A stretch of DNA of 64,000 nucleotides. Source: Archegozetes longisetosus. Its lineage: Eukaryota > Arthropoda > Arachnida > Sarcoptiformes > Trhypochthoniidae. The stretch's first letter is position 1; every line of letters begins with the position of its first letter. A model generated the notes under the pieces. It had not been told where the DNA came from, ran no database searches, and saw only the letters and a list, made by a program, of their open reading frames with translations. Of the stretch, positions 1 to 9,536 are shown in pieces. The translations under genes and the position numbers were made by a program. The stretch is from contig JAEMBT020000017.1 of assembly GCA_018873245.2 (NCBI GenBank), positions 62,001 to 126,000 of the forward strand, in the 5' to 3' direction.

Positions 1-18
1 TTCCGTCGTACATTCGGA

Positions 19-546
19 ATGAAAACTTATAGTGCTAAAGTTAAATGTACTAACAATACTGGAAATAATGAAATAAACATTGAAAGTGTTATAATTCAAT
101 TGGAATTTAATTTGAATTCCATTATTCATCGACTACTGAGAGCCGCAAAAGATGACGACGATGTTCGAATTACGCTTCGCAATCAGTCCCTCGACTATGA
201 TATCTTCACACATTTCAGAAGTATACAAGATTTTGCAAGTGAATGATTTTCGAATGAAATCATAAAAGTCAGTAAGTCAAAAAGAGATTTGCTGATGGAC
301 GGCTTGATAGAAGTTGATATGGTCCGAAACGGAGTTGGCGGATCAAGAAATAGATATAATTTGGTCAATATTGGCAATTGGAGACAAAATTCTAAAATAC
401 TTGTTCAAATAGTTAGTGATTGTTATTGCGTTGCACGCTCAATTGTTGGTGCTAAATCATATGTAGACAGTATCAAAAGTTTAGAATGGAGAAGTTTAGG
501 ATATTGTATATTATCAATACAAAAGGATCTGCAAAGTGAGAAGTGA
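19..546 (+). pseudogene. Polinton-type DNA polymerase B, N-terminal region (broken)
   Basis: Two plus-strand frames form one damaged coding region: 75 codons from an ATG at 19, then a shift near 246-290 into a frame that runs to 546. The second frame holds the motif CVARSIVGAKSYVD (about 427-468). This resembles the block that precedes the exonuclease and polymerase domains in the long protein-primed PolB ORFs of arthropod Polintons, as I recall that family. The catalytic domains do not follow; the frame runs into a short GTGAGAA repeat and stops. A matching PolB catalytic domain lies on the other strand at 15060-16980, so this is probably a separate or rearranged fragment. No intact product is expected. 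The family assignment is inferred, since no catalytic motif is present here. Confidence 0.42.
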
Positions 547-590
547 GAAGTGAGAAGTGAGAAGTGATGAAGGAATTGGGCCACCATACT
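501..590 (+). repeat. Dispersed repeat R2 with GTGAGAA tandem units
   Basis: The block has the order: ATATTG...TATCAATACAAAA, then about four tandem copies of the heptamer GTGAGAA (roughly 534-566), then GATGAAGGA and GGGCCACCATAC. The same order recurs in degraded form at 30465, 37102 and 43384, so it is a dispersed family. It ends the PolB-like frame just upstream. Confidence 0.6.
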
Positions 591-1200
591 TAACAGTTGT
601 AACTCAGATTTCCCTCAAGTTTTAAAATAAATGTTTAAAATACGAGACCAGTATAAAGTAATGATGGACTGAGAAAGTGAGTTATATTTCGGCTATCGGA
701 GACAACGATAGCGTGCTTGTCTTTAATTACAACTCACAGTTCATTAATTTCATGCTCAGAGCTTTAAATTTATGTTAACTTAAGCTACTCAATGCTACAA
801 AATAACAGAAAAATATAGTTAATGCCACAGTTGAAATTTTTTAACTTTGATATTCATTGATTACCGTAGATAAGTCTTAAAGCTAAGAAAATCTCACAGA
901 TGAGTTTTTCAATATTTTTTATCCAAATTTGAGCTATACGACACTTGACCATCTTATCATTTATTCGTTTCATAGACAATTACTCTAGTCACCTGATATC
1001 CTTACATTTCACTCAGCATTGCTCTTACCATTAGATTTTAATAATCATTCCTTTTATCTTCAGGTTTTAGCGATCATTTTATTAATTTTACTAACCAACT
1101 CTTTAGTCTTTAAGACATAGTATTCATTTCTTTTATTTTGACTATTTTCAAATTTTAGTGACCACTTTTATTTTTAGTTTTAGCTTTTATTTAAGTACAC
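591..1200. other. No gene recognised
   Basis: AT-rich sequence with many stops in all frames. A pyrimidine-rich stretch at about 1010-1190 precedes the ATG of the SprT-like relic. I see no conserved feature. Confidence 0.5.
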
Positions 1201-1732
1201 TATGGCCCTACCAACCAGACGATCCACCAGAGAAATAAAACGAGACACTATCCCGAGCGTTGATGATGTTCCAATTATATTGCTAAAAATGACAAATTCA
1301 GGAACATCAAAGATGAGTCAAGGGCTGCTAGTCATTTGAGAAAATATATTAAGATCATAGACAAACTCATGCTTAAAGATGAAATCTATAGGACTGTTAG
1401 TGAGGAAATAAATGAGTTAACAGAGTACTTGTCAAACAATTTTGGACAAAGGATACCATGACTAAGGGTACTATAAAACTTGTCACGAAAGATGATAAAT
1501 ATTTAGCTCACGCTGTTAAGTCTTCAGACCATGCATATAAATATTACTGGCCTACTTGGACCGAAAGTAGTAAAATTCCTAAAGGCTTTGCTATTTATTT
1601 ATATCATAAATTAGCTCAGGAAATCATTCGCTCCTGCGTGATATCGTTTTCCATGAACTTTGTCATGCAAAAATGTGGGTCGAGAACATAAATGAGGAAG
1701 ACCATCACGGACCGTTGTTCCTTCAAGAATAC
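1201..1732 (+). pseudogene. SprT-like zinc metalloprotease, 5' part (cut by element A)
   Basis: An ATG at 1201 opens a frame that breaks near 1290, 1450 and 1630. The last segment encodes a metalloprotease motif HELCHA (about 1651-1668), then a DHHGP.F motif (about 1701-1719). An HExxH helix followed by a D.HGP.F segment is typical of SprT/Spartan/GCNA-type zinc peptidases, which act on DNA-protein crosslinks in eukaryotes. The frame stops abruptly at 1732 where LTR element A inserted; the sequence after the element (14190-14333) continues the same domain. The N-terminal segment is repeated on the other strand at 14385-14640. The HExxH identification is good. Whether this was a host gene or part of a Polinton-like element is open. 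Confidence 0.6.
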
Positions 1733-2229
1733 TGTAAAGTCTGGATCTTTGATAGGAGCGTGTATGAAATCAAATTTTAAAATATAAGCACTTTATTTAA
1801 CATAACCACAATAATAAAATTACATAAGATTTCACAGGATTTTAACACTGGAAGAAAGAGCGAAAAATTTAAGAAAAACACGACATTTTATAGGAACAAT
1901 AGGCGGGTTAAATTAGAAAATGTTTTACAATGATAGGCTAAACCTTTTAAGGTCAATAGCACATTTAGCTAGGATTGGGAGATTGTTTAACTAGGACATA
2001 CTTAGGTAGGTTTTCAGAGTTGAAATATGCTTACTCTCAGCTGTCTTCATAATTTGTACAGTTGAGACAAGCATGTGAAGATTTCTTTTGTACAAATAAA
2101 AAGTAATCTTGAAATCAGTAATAAATGTTGACATATACGGTGAGTTATGAAAATTAGAGTTTAAAAAATATAGGTTATTACAGAAGTATTTTGGTATAGG
2201 TCTAATTTAAGAACTAAGACGTTATTACA
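1733..2229 (-). repeat. 3' LTR of element A
   Basis: 497 bp. On the minus strand it starts TGTAATAACG and ends GACTTTACA. It is nearly identical to 13689-14185 and to the two LTRs of A'. On the minus strand it is preceded by a purine-rich tract with a GGTGGGGGTAT core (about 2230-2242), the likely plus-strand primer. Confidence 0.95.
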
Positions 2230-2670
2230 ATACCCCCACCTTAGATTACACGACTCTGTGTAACGCGTAATTGGTTTACATTAAATAATATGAGATTAGA
2301 CTTAACAATACAAGCAACAAAAAAACAATTCAAAATTATAATAGCATTTAGTTTATAGTATTTGGACATTATTTTGCGAAAACAAAAGAAACTTATATAT
2401 AAAATAAAAATTTTTTTTTATAGATATTTAAGATTATTTGTTTGGCATATAAAGAGGTAGTTAGTAAAATATTTTTTTATAACTGAATACATTAGTTATT
2501 ATATTTTTTTATTAATTATGTGATTATTCATATTTTTATATGTATATTTTTGAATATTAATGCTGGATTATTTATGTCATGTATAAACTTTGCCCAATAA
2601 GGTTAATAAAATAAGAGAAAATAATAATATAATATATAAAATGAATAGTGTAAAAAACCAACTTGAGGCA

Positions 2671-3087
2671 TTAGCGATGATATCCATAGTATGGCTGTGA
2701 GGTAAGGCTTGAGGTATTATAGCACCCATTTGTGCTATTTAAAGGGTGAATAGAGGTCTGAACACCATTTTGAACTGTTGTTGATGAGGTAGAAGCTTGT
2801 TGTCTTTTGAAGATAATGTTTAAAATGGCGGAACGAATATCCCTAATCATAGTGCTACTAGTAGTAAGGTGGATGACAATGTCCGTGATTGATCGACCCA
2901 AATGTCCCGTTAGTTCTTCATCCGGATTCTGCATAGTTAATAGTTCGTTTATGAATAAAAGTTGGGTCCTAATGTTGTCGGCGATTCCTCGAAGTTCATC
3001 CAACTCGGTATAGCTTGTTCGGTTCCTATATGGTGTAAATGTTCTTGAAACTTCATTATGCCTATGTCTTCGAATTCTATCTGACAT
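2671..3087 (-). CDS. Accessory ORF of element A (unknown function)
   Basis: Open frame of 138 codons from the ATG chosen here. A longer frame of 151 codons starts at 3126, but its first residues look non-coding and hydrophobic; the internal ATG opens a basic stretch (SDRIRRHRHNE). The product is small, has no clear membrane segment, and ends in a Ser/Thr/Asn/Tyr-rich tail (last about 45 residues). The middle is predicted helical. The same ORF lies in A' at 58661-59077 with five amino-acid differences. It sits between env and the 3' LTR, where retroviruses may carry accessory genes. I do not recognise its family. Confidence 0.6.
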   Translation of the reverse strand: MSDRIRRHRHNEVSRTFTPYRNRTSYTELDELRGIADNIRTQLLFINELLTMQNPDEELTGHLGRSITDIVIHLTTSSTMIRDIRSAILNIIFKRQQASTSSTTVQNGVQTSIHPLNSTNGCYNTSSLTSQPYYGYHR

Positions 3088-3212
3088 ATCGACTATAAGA
3101 ATTTTAATAATAATGTCGTTAGACAAATAGTAAAATATAGTTTAGTTTCCTATAGTTTAAATAATACGTGTTTAGCATGAAGTAACTGTGTTTTGTTCAA
3201 ATTGTGAATAAT

Positions 3213-3690
3213 AGATGTCGCTATGGTGGATTTTGATGCTTATTAATAAATAAATTAAAATTTGTTAATACTTTAATAGAGCCGCCCTCGATCAAACTTT
3301 TGTAGAAAATATTTGAGTTTATGCTTTACTTATTAAGTGCAGAGCGATCTCTGGCTCTTAAACGGTTCAGAAGATATTCGATATTGAAAATTATTTATAA
3401 TAGGAAATAGCGTTAAAAAAAGTAAGTAGAAAGTTAGCGATGCTTATAGTTTGTTTACATTAAGTTCAGCACAAGTTCCAGTGGAATAGTTCATAATAGG
3501 AGGGATAGATGTCGCTATGGTGGATTTTGATGCTTATTAATAAATAAATTAAAATTTTTAATACTTTAATAGAGCCGCCCTCAATCAAATTTTTGCAGAA
3601 AATATTTGAGTTTATGCTTTACTTATTAAGCGCAGAGTGATCTCTGGCTCTTAAGCGGTTTAGGAGATATTCGATATTAAAAATTAAAAT
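3213..3690 (-). repeat. Pair of 180-bp direct repeats in the 3' non-coding part of A
   Basis: Two copies, about 3213-3395 and 3508-3690, each running from GATGTCGCTATGGTGG to a GATATTCGATATT block, roughly 90% alike. They are separated by about 110 bp. The same pair is in A' (about 58065-58245 and 58360-58540). They may be a 3' regulatory or packaging region; no ORF spans them. Confidence 0.7.
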
Positions 3691-4295
3691 TTCTTTTAAC
3701 CGTCATTTGTGTCAGACACTTTCCTTCAATCTGGTTCTGTTAAGTAAAAGTATATCAAGAGTGTAAGGCTTAGTTACTATTAAGTGAGCTTTTATATATA
3801 TATATCTAAGTTCAACTATATTAATTATTTATTTTCTTAATTAGCCGTTTTATTATATGTTACTGATTTTTTTAACTTTTTTTAGCTTTTTTTTGAAGGA
3901 TTTCTTTTTTTTAACTTTACTTAGAATTATGTTATACTTAAACTTTGTTAACTAAACACATGATCATATATATATATATTTAGATGTACAGTGAACCCCC
4001 GTTATAATTGCATATAACAAAAAATTAACTATAGTTGAATTTCTTAAATTTTTTTGTTTATATTTATATATATTAGATTATAATTTTTATGAAGTACTTT
4101 TATGTAATGAAGAAAATACATCTTTGATAATTAAAATGTATTGGATTATAAAATGGAATATATTTATTTTCAAAAATAGTTATATGTAAGTTTTTTTTAA
4201 ATTTTTTTCTCCTTTTTTTGAACTACATCGTTTATTAACCATAAACCTCTAGTAAGTGATGTAGTTGTGGTAATTCGTTTGATTCGAATTTAAAG

Positions 4296-4487
4296 CTATA
4301 GGGGAAATGGAGGTAAGGGGAAACCCATCTCCGCCGATGAATCATTGGGTTTTCTATCATAAAACACCTTATAACTCTGGTGCATTTTCCTGCGCAACTT
4401 CATAAGTTTCAGTACTCCGTTACATAATAGGAGTACAATAATAATAGTAGTTATAACTCCAAAAGAATAACATATTTCTTTAACCAT
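4296..4487 (-). CDS. env: env module 2, transmembrane tail (separate frame)
   Basis: A 63-codon frame overlapping the end of the large env ORF by 37 bases. It encodes one strong membrane segment (GVITTIIIVLLLCNGVLKL), then basic residues (KLRRK) and a short cytoplasmic tail. It supplies the anchor that the second env-like module lacks. In A' the tail is 78 codons long because one C is missing in a C-run. The frame change relative to the upstream ORF is present in both copies. Confidence 0.6.
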   Translation of the reverse strand: MVKEICYSFGVITTIIIVLLLCNGVLKLMKLRRKMHQSYKVFYDRKPNDSSAEMGFPLPPFPL

Positions 4488-6262
4488 ATAGGTTCAGAGT
4501 TTTTATGCAGCATTAAGATAATTGTATTTGATTGAAAGTCCGCAATGCACAAATGTGGTTTGAACATTTCTAGAGACAAGTTCGAAGGAAATTTTATTTG
4601 GAAATGCGAGTTTTCGAATAGTCTTGAATCTAATTTATTTTGAGACCATTTTCTTCCAATAGTGTTTACTATGTCTTTTAATACAGCAAATGACGAAACT
4701 ATTGTAGTTGCTAGGTAATTGTCTAGCTCATTGTTTGGATTGTTTGGACTATACGATCGCTTTTGTCTGTTAAACTCTGCATAATATAGTCGTTTATGTA
4801 TTGCTAGAATCTCGTTGTCTATTTTACAAAACGTGCTAACAGGTTTTATAAAAGAGAGTTCAAACTGATTTTGACACCATATAATTTGTGTCGGAATAGT
4901 TTTGTTATTCAGGAGTAATTCATTGCATGGCGACTGGAATTTTATGAAGATCACCATATATTTATAATCAAAAGCGTTAGCTGGTGTCAATGATAAAGTG
5001 ATAATCGTTGTTAAAAATAAAACTCGCTTGGTTTTCCGAAGAGGAGTTGGGGTTGTTGTCTGCGATATATTTGATTTATTATCAGCTTCTTCGTCGGATT
5101 CCTCATCAGAAACTAATGATTGAGTTTCAGTTACAATATTAGAGTTACGAGCACGTCGTTTAAGTTCAATGGCTTGCACGTTAGCTATATCAACTGAATT
5201 AGAACGTTTTCTTTTAAAATAAACAGTTAATCCTATTAAAAGGACGATAATGATTATGATATAAAAGACGAAAGTACTTGATTGATTGTTTATCTCAATG
5301 GAAGGTTTACGGTTATAAAACTGGATTTTACTTATTTGTGCATTATTTTGTTTTGCAATTTCCGTTAGATTTAGTTCGTGTAAAGACGGCATAAGATGGA
5401 AATTGATTCTTTGACCCCAAGCTGGCATCATACTTAAAGTATTTTGCACATTTACAAGAGAGGACTCGTAAGTTATTGAATTAATGCTAAACGGAACACT
5501 AGTGGGTACAGCAAAAGCAAAATCAGGACATTCCAAAGTTCGATTATAGATCTTTATTTTAAGTGTGCTGCAGTAAATATAATTCAGTTTATCGGATACT
5601 TTCACTTGCATTATTTCTTCATCTACTACAATCTTAGGATCTTCACAAGTAGTTACTTTCCAGAACTTTTTGGAAATTGTGTCAGGAAGGTTTCGTTGAC
5701 AAGACGCTGAGCTCGGCATTAGTATCAAGTTTCGTGAAGATTGTGTAATCTGATGCAATGCGGTTACACAGTCTCGAGCAGCGTCATAAATTACCATTTT
5801 TGGTCCGACATATTCGACAGAACAAAGTTTACCATTATTTTGAGTGTATAAGACAAATGGATCAGCTTCCATTGTATTTGTTCCTTTCCTTTTAGTGTAA
5901 GCTTCAAACTCCATTGAAACAAGAGAACGGCTTTCATCTATTGTGCATGACTTGGCTCTGGCTAAGTTTAACGGACAATCACAAGGAAGGGTTATATTAA
6001 ATATTTCAAATAATTTTTCATCCACTATTCCATTTTTCCATTTTCGTGAAATATCTTTTAATCTATCCTTCGTTAACATGAACTTTGATGCCAAATTTGC
6101 AACTATATGCATTGCCTTCGGCAAATTTTCTTGCAAAGTCCTGAAAGAAGCTGTAAGATCTTGTACTGCTACTCCTATTTCACTTATTTCATTTTGTAAT
6201 GTTTGAAGTATCTTTTGGATTTTCATCTGATTTCGCTTGAAATATTCTGCCTCCATCAACAT
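4451..6262 (-). CDS. env: Envelope-like polyprotein with two tandem glycoprotein modules
   Basis: 603 codons from the first ATG in frame. The true frame extends further upstream, through a REKR basic cleavage-like site and a hydrophobic stretch (FAAFLLAVVVV) to about 6460. Module 1: coiled-coil-like helix, cysteine-containing ectodomain, membrane segment at about residues 330-348, basic tail, acidic SDEESDEEAD stretch. Module 2: a second signal-peptide-like segment (about 413-430, ending in NAFD), a SPC..WC..F pattern like the start of module 1, an RQKR site (about 499-502), and a KW..KLD.RLFE block that echoes module 1. This architecture suggests surface glycoproteins of an endogenous retrovirus-like element. 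The family is related to element B env; I cannot place it in a named env class. Confidence 0.72.
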   Translation of the reverse strand: MLMEAEYFKRNQMKIQKILQTLQNEISEIGVAVQDLTASFRTLQENLPKAMHIVANLASKFMLTKDRLKDISRKWKNGIVDEKLFEIFNITLPCDCPLNLARAKSCTIDESRSLVSMEFEAYTKRKGTNTMEADPFVLYTQNNGKLCSVEYVGPKMVIYDAARDCVTALHQITQSSRNLILMPSSASCQRNLPDTISKKFWKVTTCEDPKIVVDEEIMQVKVSDKLNYIYCSTLKIKIYNRTLECPDFAFAVPTSVPFSINSITYESSLVNVQNTLSMMPAWGQRINFHLMPSLHELNLTEIAKQNNAQISKIQFYNRKPSIEINNQSSTFVFYIIIIIVLLIGLTVYFKRKRSNSVDIANVQAIELKRRARNSNIVTETQSLVSDEESDEEADNKSNISQTTTPTPLRKTKRVLFLTTIITLSLTPANAFDYKYMVIFIKFQSPCNELLLNNKTIPTQIIWCQNQFELSFIKPVSTFCKIDNEILAIHKRLYYAEFNRQKRSYSPNNPNNELDNYLATTIVSSFAVLKDIVNTIGRKWSQNKLDSRLFENSHFQIKFPSNLSLEMFKPHLCIADFQSNTIILMLHKNSEPIWLKKYVILLEL

Positions 6263-6417
6263 CTCTTCTTGCTTTCTCTTAATTGTTTCTAGCTCTTCAG
6301 CCGTACGGGAACTTTGAACTAGTGATGCAGTAGAGACGCCTATGGTAGTGATTGAAGTGACAACTACTACTGCTAATAAAAATGCGGCGAAAATAAAACG
6401 TTTCTCCCTGTGAACAA

Positions 6418-8007
6418 CTAAATCCTGTTTACTGGAGATGAGTGTACTATTGCAGAAACTTTTACGGGTCTTATAAAATCTTCAATATAAGCATTATTGC
6501 ACCAATTTAATAACTCAGTTTGATTACTGATTTCAAATATGGGATTTCTAAATACAACACACGGTGAGTCATAATGAATTTTCATAATTACTCGGTTTAT
6601 TCCAGCAATGACAGGTTTGTCAGATTTACGCCACAAAACTGGCGATATTTTAGTCAAGGCAGACTCTACAAAACAGGAACACAGTAAAATCATCATTAAG
6701 AACAGTATACTTGTTGCTGCAAAACCAAATCTATCGACTGGTCGTCTTATACGTTCTGATCTTCTTAGAGGTCTGTCGGTTATATCAGTATTTATGTCCT
6801 GTAATCGTGGTAATATAATTAGAGGATCTCGATCTATGCTTAACCATTGATCGTCAATTTCTGTTGCATCTGAATGATTATCAGATAAGTCTAGGATTTG
6901 ACTTTCTTCTTCAGTTTCACTATTTTCGATTTGGTCCTTCTCCATTAAGTTATTTTCCACAGGCGTTGTTCTTATTGTACCCGATGTTTCATTTAAATTT
7001 AAATCTTCATCCATATCTATCCCTTCAGGGTATAGTTCATAATCATCCGACCCCATTTCAAATGATGTGAACCCAGTTGGGTTAAAAAGTTCTGTTCTAT
7101 CATAAAATGGTTTCATCCTTGAAACATGTACGTTCATTGTTTCATATTTATCTCTTATTGATTCGACTGAATAAGTGACCGGACCTATTTGGTCAAGAAT
7201 TTTATACGGTCCATAGAATTGATGTAAAAGCTTTTCTGATTTACCCTTATATCTACGAGGGTTAAAAACTAGAACCAATTGTCCAATTTTGAAGGTTACT
7301 TCTCTTCGTCTTTTATTGTAATGCTTTGTATTTCGCACTTGAGAGTCCGTTATATATTTACGGGCTAATTCTCGCGCATTTTTGATATATTTGTCTCTGA
7401 GTGCAACATACTGATCAACATCAGAAACACCCAAAGACGGTCTTCCCATTGTTATCTCTGCTGGAAATATAGGTTCTCTCGCATAGGTTAAAACGAAAGG
7501 AGAGTAATGTGTACTTTGTTGAACGCTTGTGTTATAAGCGAATGTTACATGCAGTAAAAACTTATCCCAATCAGACTGTTTGTCTGCTACATAATGAGAA
7601 ATCATTTCTGCTAGTGTTTTATTTAATCGTTCCACAAGCCCATTTGCTTGTGGATGATAACTGGAAGTGCGAATGTGAGCGATTTCATGATTTTCATAAA
7701 TCTGTTTACACAAATTGCTCGAAAATACTTTTCCTTGATCTGTAACAATACTATAGGGTGCTCCATGCTTGAAAATGATTTGCTCATCGATAAACTTTGC
7801 GACTTGCCATTTATCAGCTTTTGGCACAGCCTTAGTTTCAGCAAATTTCGTCATATATTCAGTTGCTACTATTATGTTATTATTGCCGTTGTCTGAGACT
7901 GGAAATGGTCCTAAAATGTCAATTCCCCATTTTTCAAATGGTCCTCCCACTTTACTGGGACCAATAAACCTGCTTTTTGAAGGTTTGGGGTTTTCTTTGT
8001 TTGACAA
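6418..8007 (-). CDS. pol: Integrase core and C-terminus, then start of env module 1
   Basis: The ORF opens inside the polyprotein. The integrase D,D-35-E core is visible: GIDILGPF (first Asp), VTDQGKVF (second Asp) and NGLVERLN (Glu). A GPY/F-type motif (FYGPYKILD) follows in the C-terminal domain. Next comes an acidic, Ser/Asp-rich linker, then RRSERIRRPVDRFG and a signal-peptide-like segment (TSILFLMMILLCSCFVESA) that begins the first env module. The frame stops at 6418, shortly after the FIRPVK motif. A shift near 6463 separates it from the main env frame, and the same break is in A'. Integrase would insert the cDNA; the terminal env part would be secreted or membrane-bound. Confidence 0.8.
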   Translation of the reverse strand: MSNKENPKPSKSRFIGPSKVGGPFEKWGIDILGPFPVSDNGNNNIIVATEYMTKFAETKAVPKADKWQVAKFIDEQIIFKHGAPYSIVTDQGKVFSSNLCKQIYENHEIAHIRTSSYHPQANGLVERLNKTLAEMISHYVADKQSDWDKFLLHVTFAYNTSVQQSTHYSPFVLTYAREPIFPAEITMGRPSLGVSDVDQYVALRDKYIKNARELARKYITDSQVRNTKHYNKRRREVTFKIGQLVLVFNPRRYKGKSEKLLHQFYGPYKILDQIGPVTYSVESIRDKYETMNVHVSRMKPFYDRTELFNPTGFTSFEMGSDDYELYPEGIDMDEDLNLNETSGTIRTTPVENNLMEKDQIENSETEEESQILDLSDNHSDATEIDDQWLSIDRDPLIILPRLQDINTDITDRPLRRSERIRRPVDRFGFAATSILFLMMILLCSCFVESALTKISPVLWRKSDKPVIAGINRVIMKIHYDSPCVVFRNPIFEISNQTELLNWCNNAYIEDFIRPVKVSAIVHSSPVNRI

Positions 8008-9536
8008 TCAACGCATGATTTTACATAATATTCAATATCCTGATCCATATTTGGCCAGAAAAATCGTTCTTTAATTTTTGCCTTTGTTTTATTGATACCC
8101 AAGTGTGCTGACATGTAATCATCATGAAATGAATAAAGAAGCTCGTGCAAGAGCGACTCAGGTATACAAATTAACAATTTACTTCGCACCCGACTAATAG
8201 GATCGGCAAAGAAAAGTATATTATCTTTTAGTACATACTCCAGTTCATAACAACTCGATTCATCTGATTCAAGTGATTTTATAATGGTACCGAAGAATTT
8301 ATCCTCTCTTTGCAGTTTAGACATATTTATCATATTAAAACGTGAAACATCAGAAGACACGTCTTGCTCGTCTTCTGATTGCGATATACTAGCCATGGCA
8401 TATCTTTCAGTATTTTCAATTATATTTTCAGGAGGATCCACAGGACACCTACTTAGAGCATCAGCGTCCTTCATTAACCGACCGCTGCGGTATACAACAT
8501 CAAAGTCGTATTTTTGAAGATGTAAAGCCCATCGTATTAAACGAGGAGAGAGCGTTGACTTTTCTGTTAACCATTTTAGGCTTAAATGATCAGTTACTAC
8601 TGTGAATTTCAACCCATGTATATAAGGTGCAAATTTATCAGTAGCATATACAATAGCAAGACATTCTCGCTCAGAGGTGCAATAGTTGCGTTCTGCTTCA
8701 CTTAGCAAACGACTTGCATTTGCTACTAGTTTCCAACCTAGTTCTTCAAGTTGAACCAGTTCAGCACCTATTCCTATAAAGCTAGCGTCACAACGTACCT
8801 CTAAAGGTTTCTTACTATCGAAGTGTGTTAAAACCGGTTCACTACTTAGAAGAGTTTTCAATTGTGTAAAAGCTTGCATTTGTTCTGGTCCCCATTGAAA
8901 CCTCATATGCTTCTTTGTAAGTCGAGTCAATGGTTCAGCGACCTCAGAAAAATATGGTATAAACTTTCGATAATAAGATGCTCGACCAATAAATCCTCGT
9001 ACTTGAGTTAAAGTTTTTGGTATAGGAAAATTTGTTATTCCCTTTATTTTATCAGGATCTGTTCGAATTCCAGTTGAGTCTACAACATGTCCCAAAAACT
9101 TAACTGATTCCATGGCCAAAGAGCATTTATTTGGTTTGATTGTAAATCCAGCAGATTTAAGTCTTTGTAATACTTCGCGGATGTGTTTAAGATGACTTGA
9201 AAAGTCTTTGCTGAATACCAGTATATCATCTAAGTAAACTAAGACTGATGAATATTTCAAATTACTTAGAGTTATATCCATAGCTCGAGCAAAACAGGCC
9301 GGAGCAGTCTTCAATCCGAAATTCATTTTTGTATATTCAAATAACCCGTCTTGAGTTATAAATGCAGTCTTCTCACAATCCTTTTTATCTATCTCTATTT
9401 GATGGTAACCACAATTAAGATCGAATGATGAAAAATATTTTGCTCCTTGTAAACTGCTTAATGCAACGCTTATTGAAGGAAGAGGGTATACATCACTCTT
9501 AGTTATACTATTTAACTTCCGATTATCGACGCACAT
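7911..9536 (-). CDS. pol: Reverse transcriptase, RNase H and integrase zinc domain
   Basis: 541-codon frame from an internal Met. RT motifs: FGLKTAPACFARAMD and the catalytic YLDD (LVYLDDILVFSKD). The Gypsy RNase H carries RCDASF with its catalytic Asp and a TDHLSLKWL block. The integrase H2C2 zinc finger runs from H.....HLGINKTK through CVDC, intact in this copy. The N-terminal RT motifs are in the upstream frame (9512-11992), offset by one base, and the integrase core is in the downstream frame (6418-8007). Both offsets are also found in A'. The domain order RT-RH-IN is that of Ty3/Gypsy. Confidence 0.9.
   Translation of the reverse strand: MCVDNRKLNSITKSDVYPLPSISVALSSLQGAKYFSSFDLNCGYHQIEIDKKDCEKTAFITQDGLFEYTKMNFGLKTAPACFARAMDITLSNLKYSSVLVYLDDILVFSKDFSSHLKHIREVLQRLKSAGFTIKPNKCSLAMESVKFLGHVVDSTGIRTDPDKIKGITNFPIPKTLTQVRGFIGRASYYRKFIPYFSEVAEPLTRLTKKHMRFQWGPEQMQAFTQLKTLLSSEPVLTHFDSKKPLEVRCDASFIGIGAELVQLEELGWKLVANASRLLSEAERNYCTSERECLAIVYATDKFAPYIHGLKFTVVTDHLSLKWLTEKSTLSPRLIRWALHLQKYDFDVVYRSGRLMKDADALSRCPVDPPENIIENTERYAMASISQSEDEQDVSSDVSRFNMINMSKLQREDKFFGTIIKSLESDESSCYELEYVLKDNILFFADPISRVRSKLLICIPESLLHELLYSFHDDYMSAHLGINKTKAKIKERFFWPNMDQDIEYYVKSCVDCQTKKTPNLQKAGLLVPVKWEDHLKNGELTF

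Noticed and set aside
2807..3013. Plus-strand ORF opposite the accessory ORF
   Set aside because: Shadow of the minus-strand frame. The A' copy makes the sense strand clear.
3985..4010. Pogo/Tigger-type terminal repeat (CAGTGAACCCCCGTTATAA)
   Set aside because: Only one end is visible and it is present at the same place in both A copies, so it is element sequence or a minor relic, not a separate transposon.
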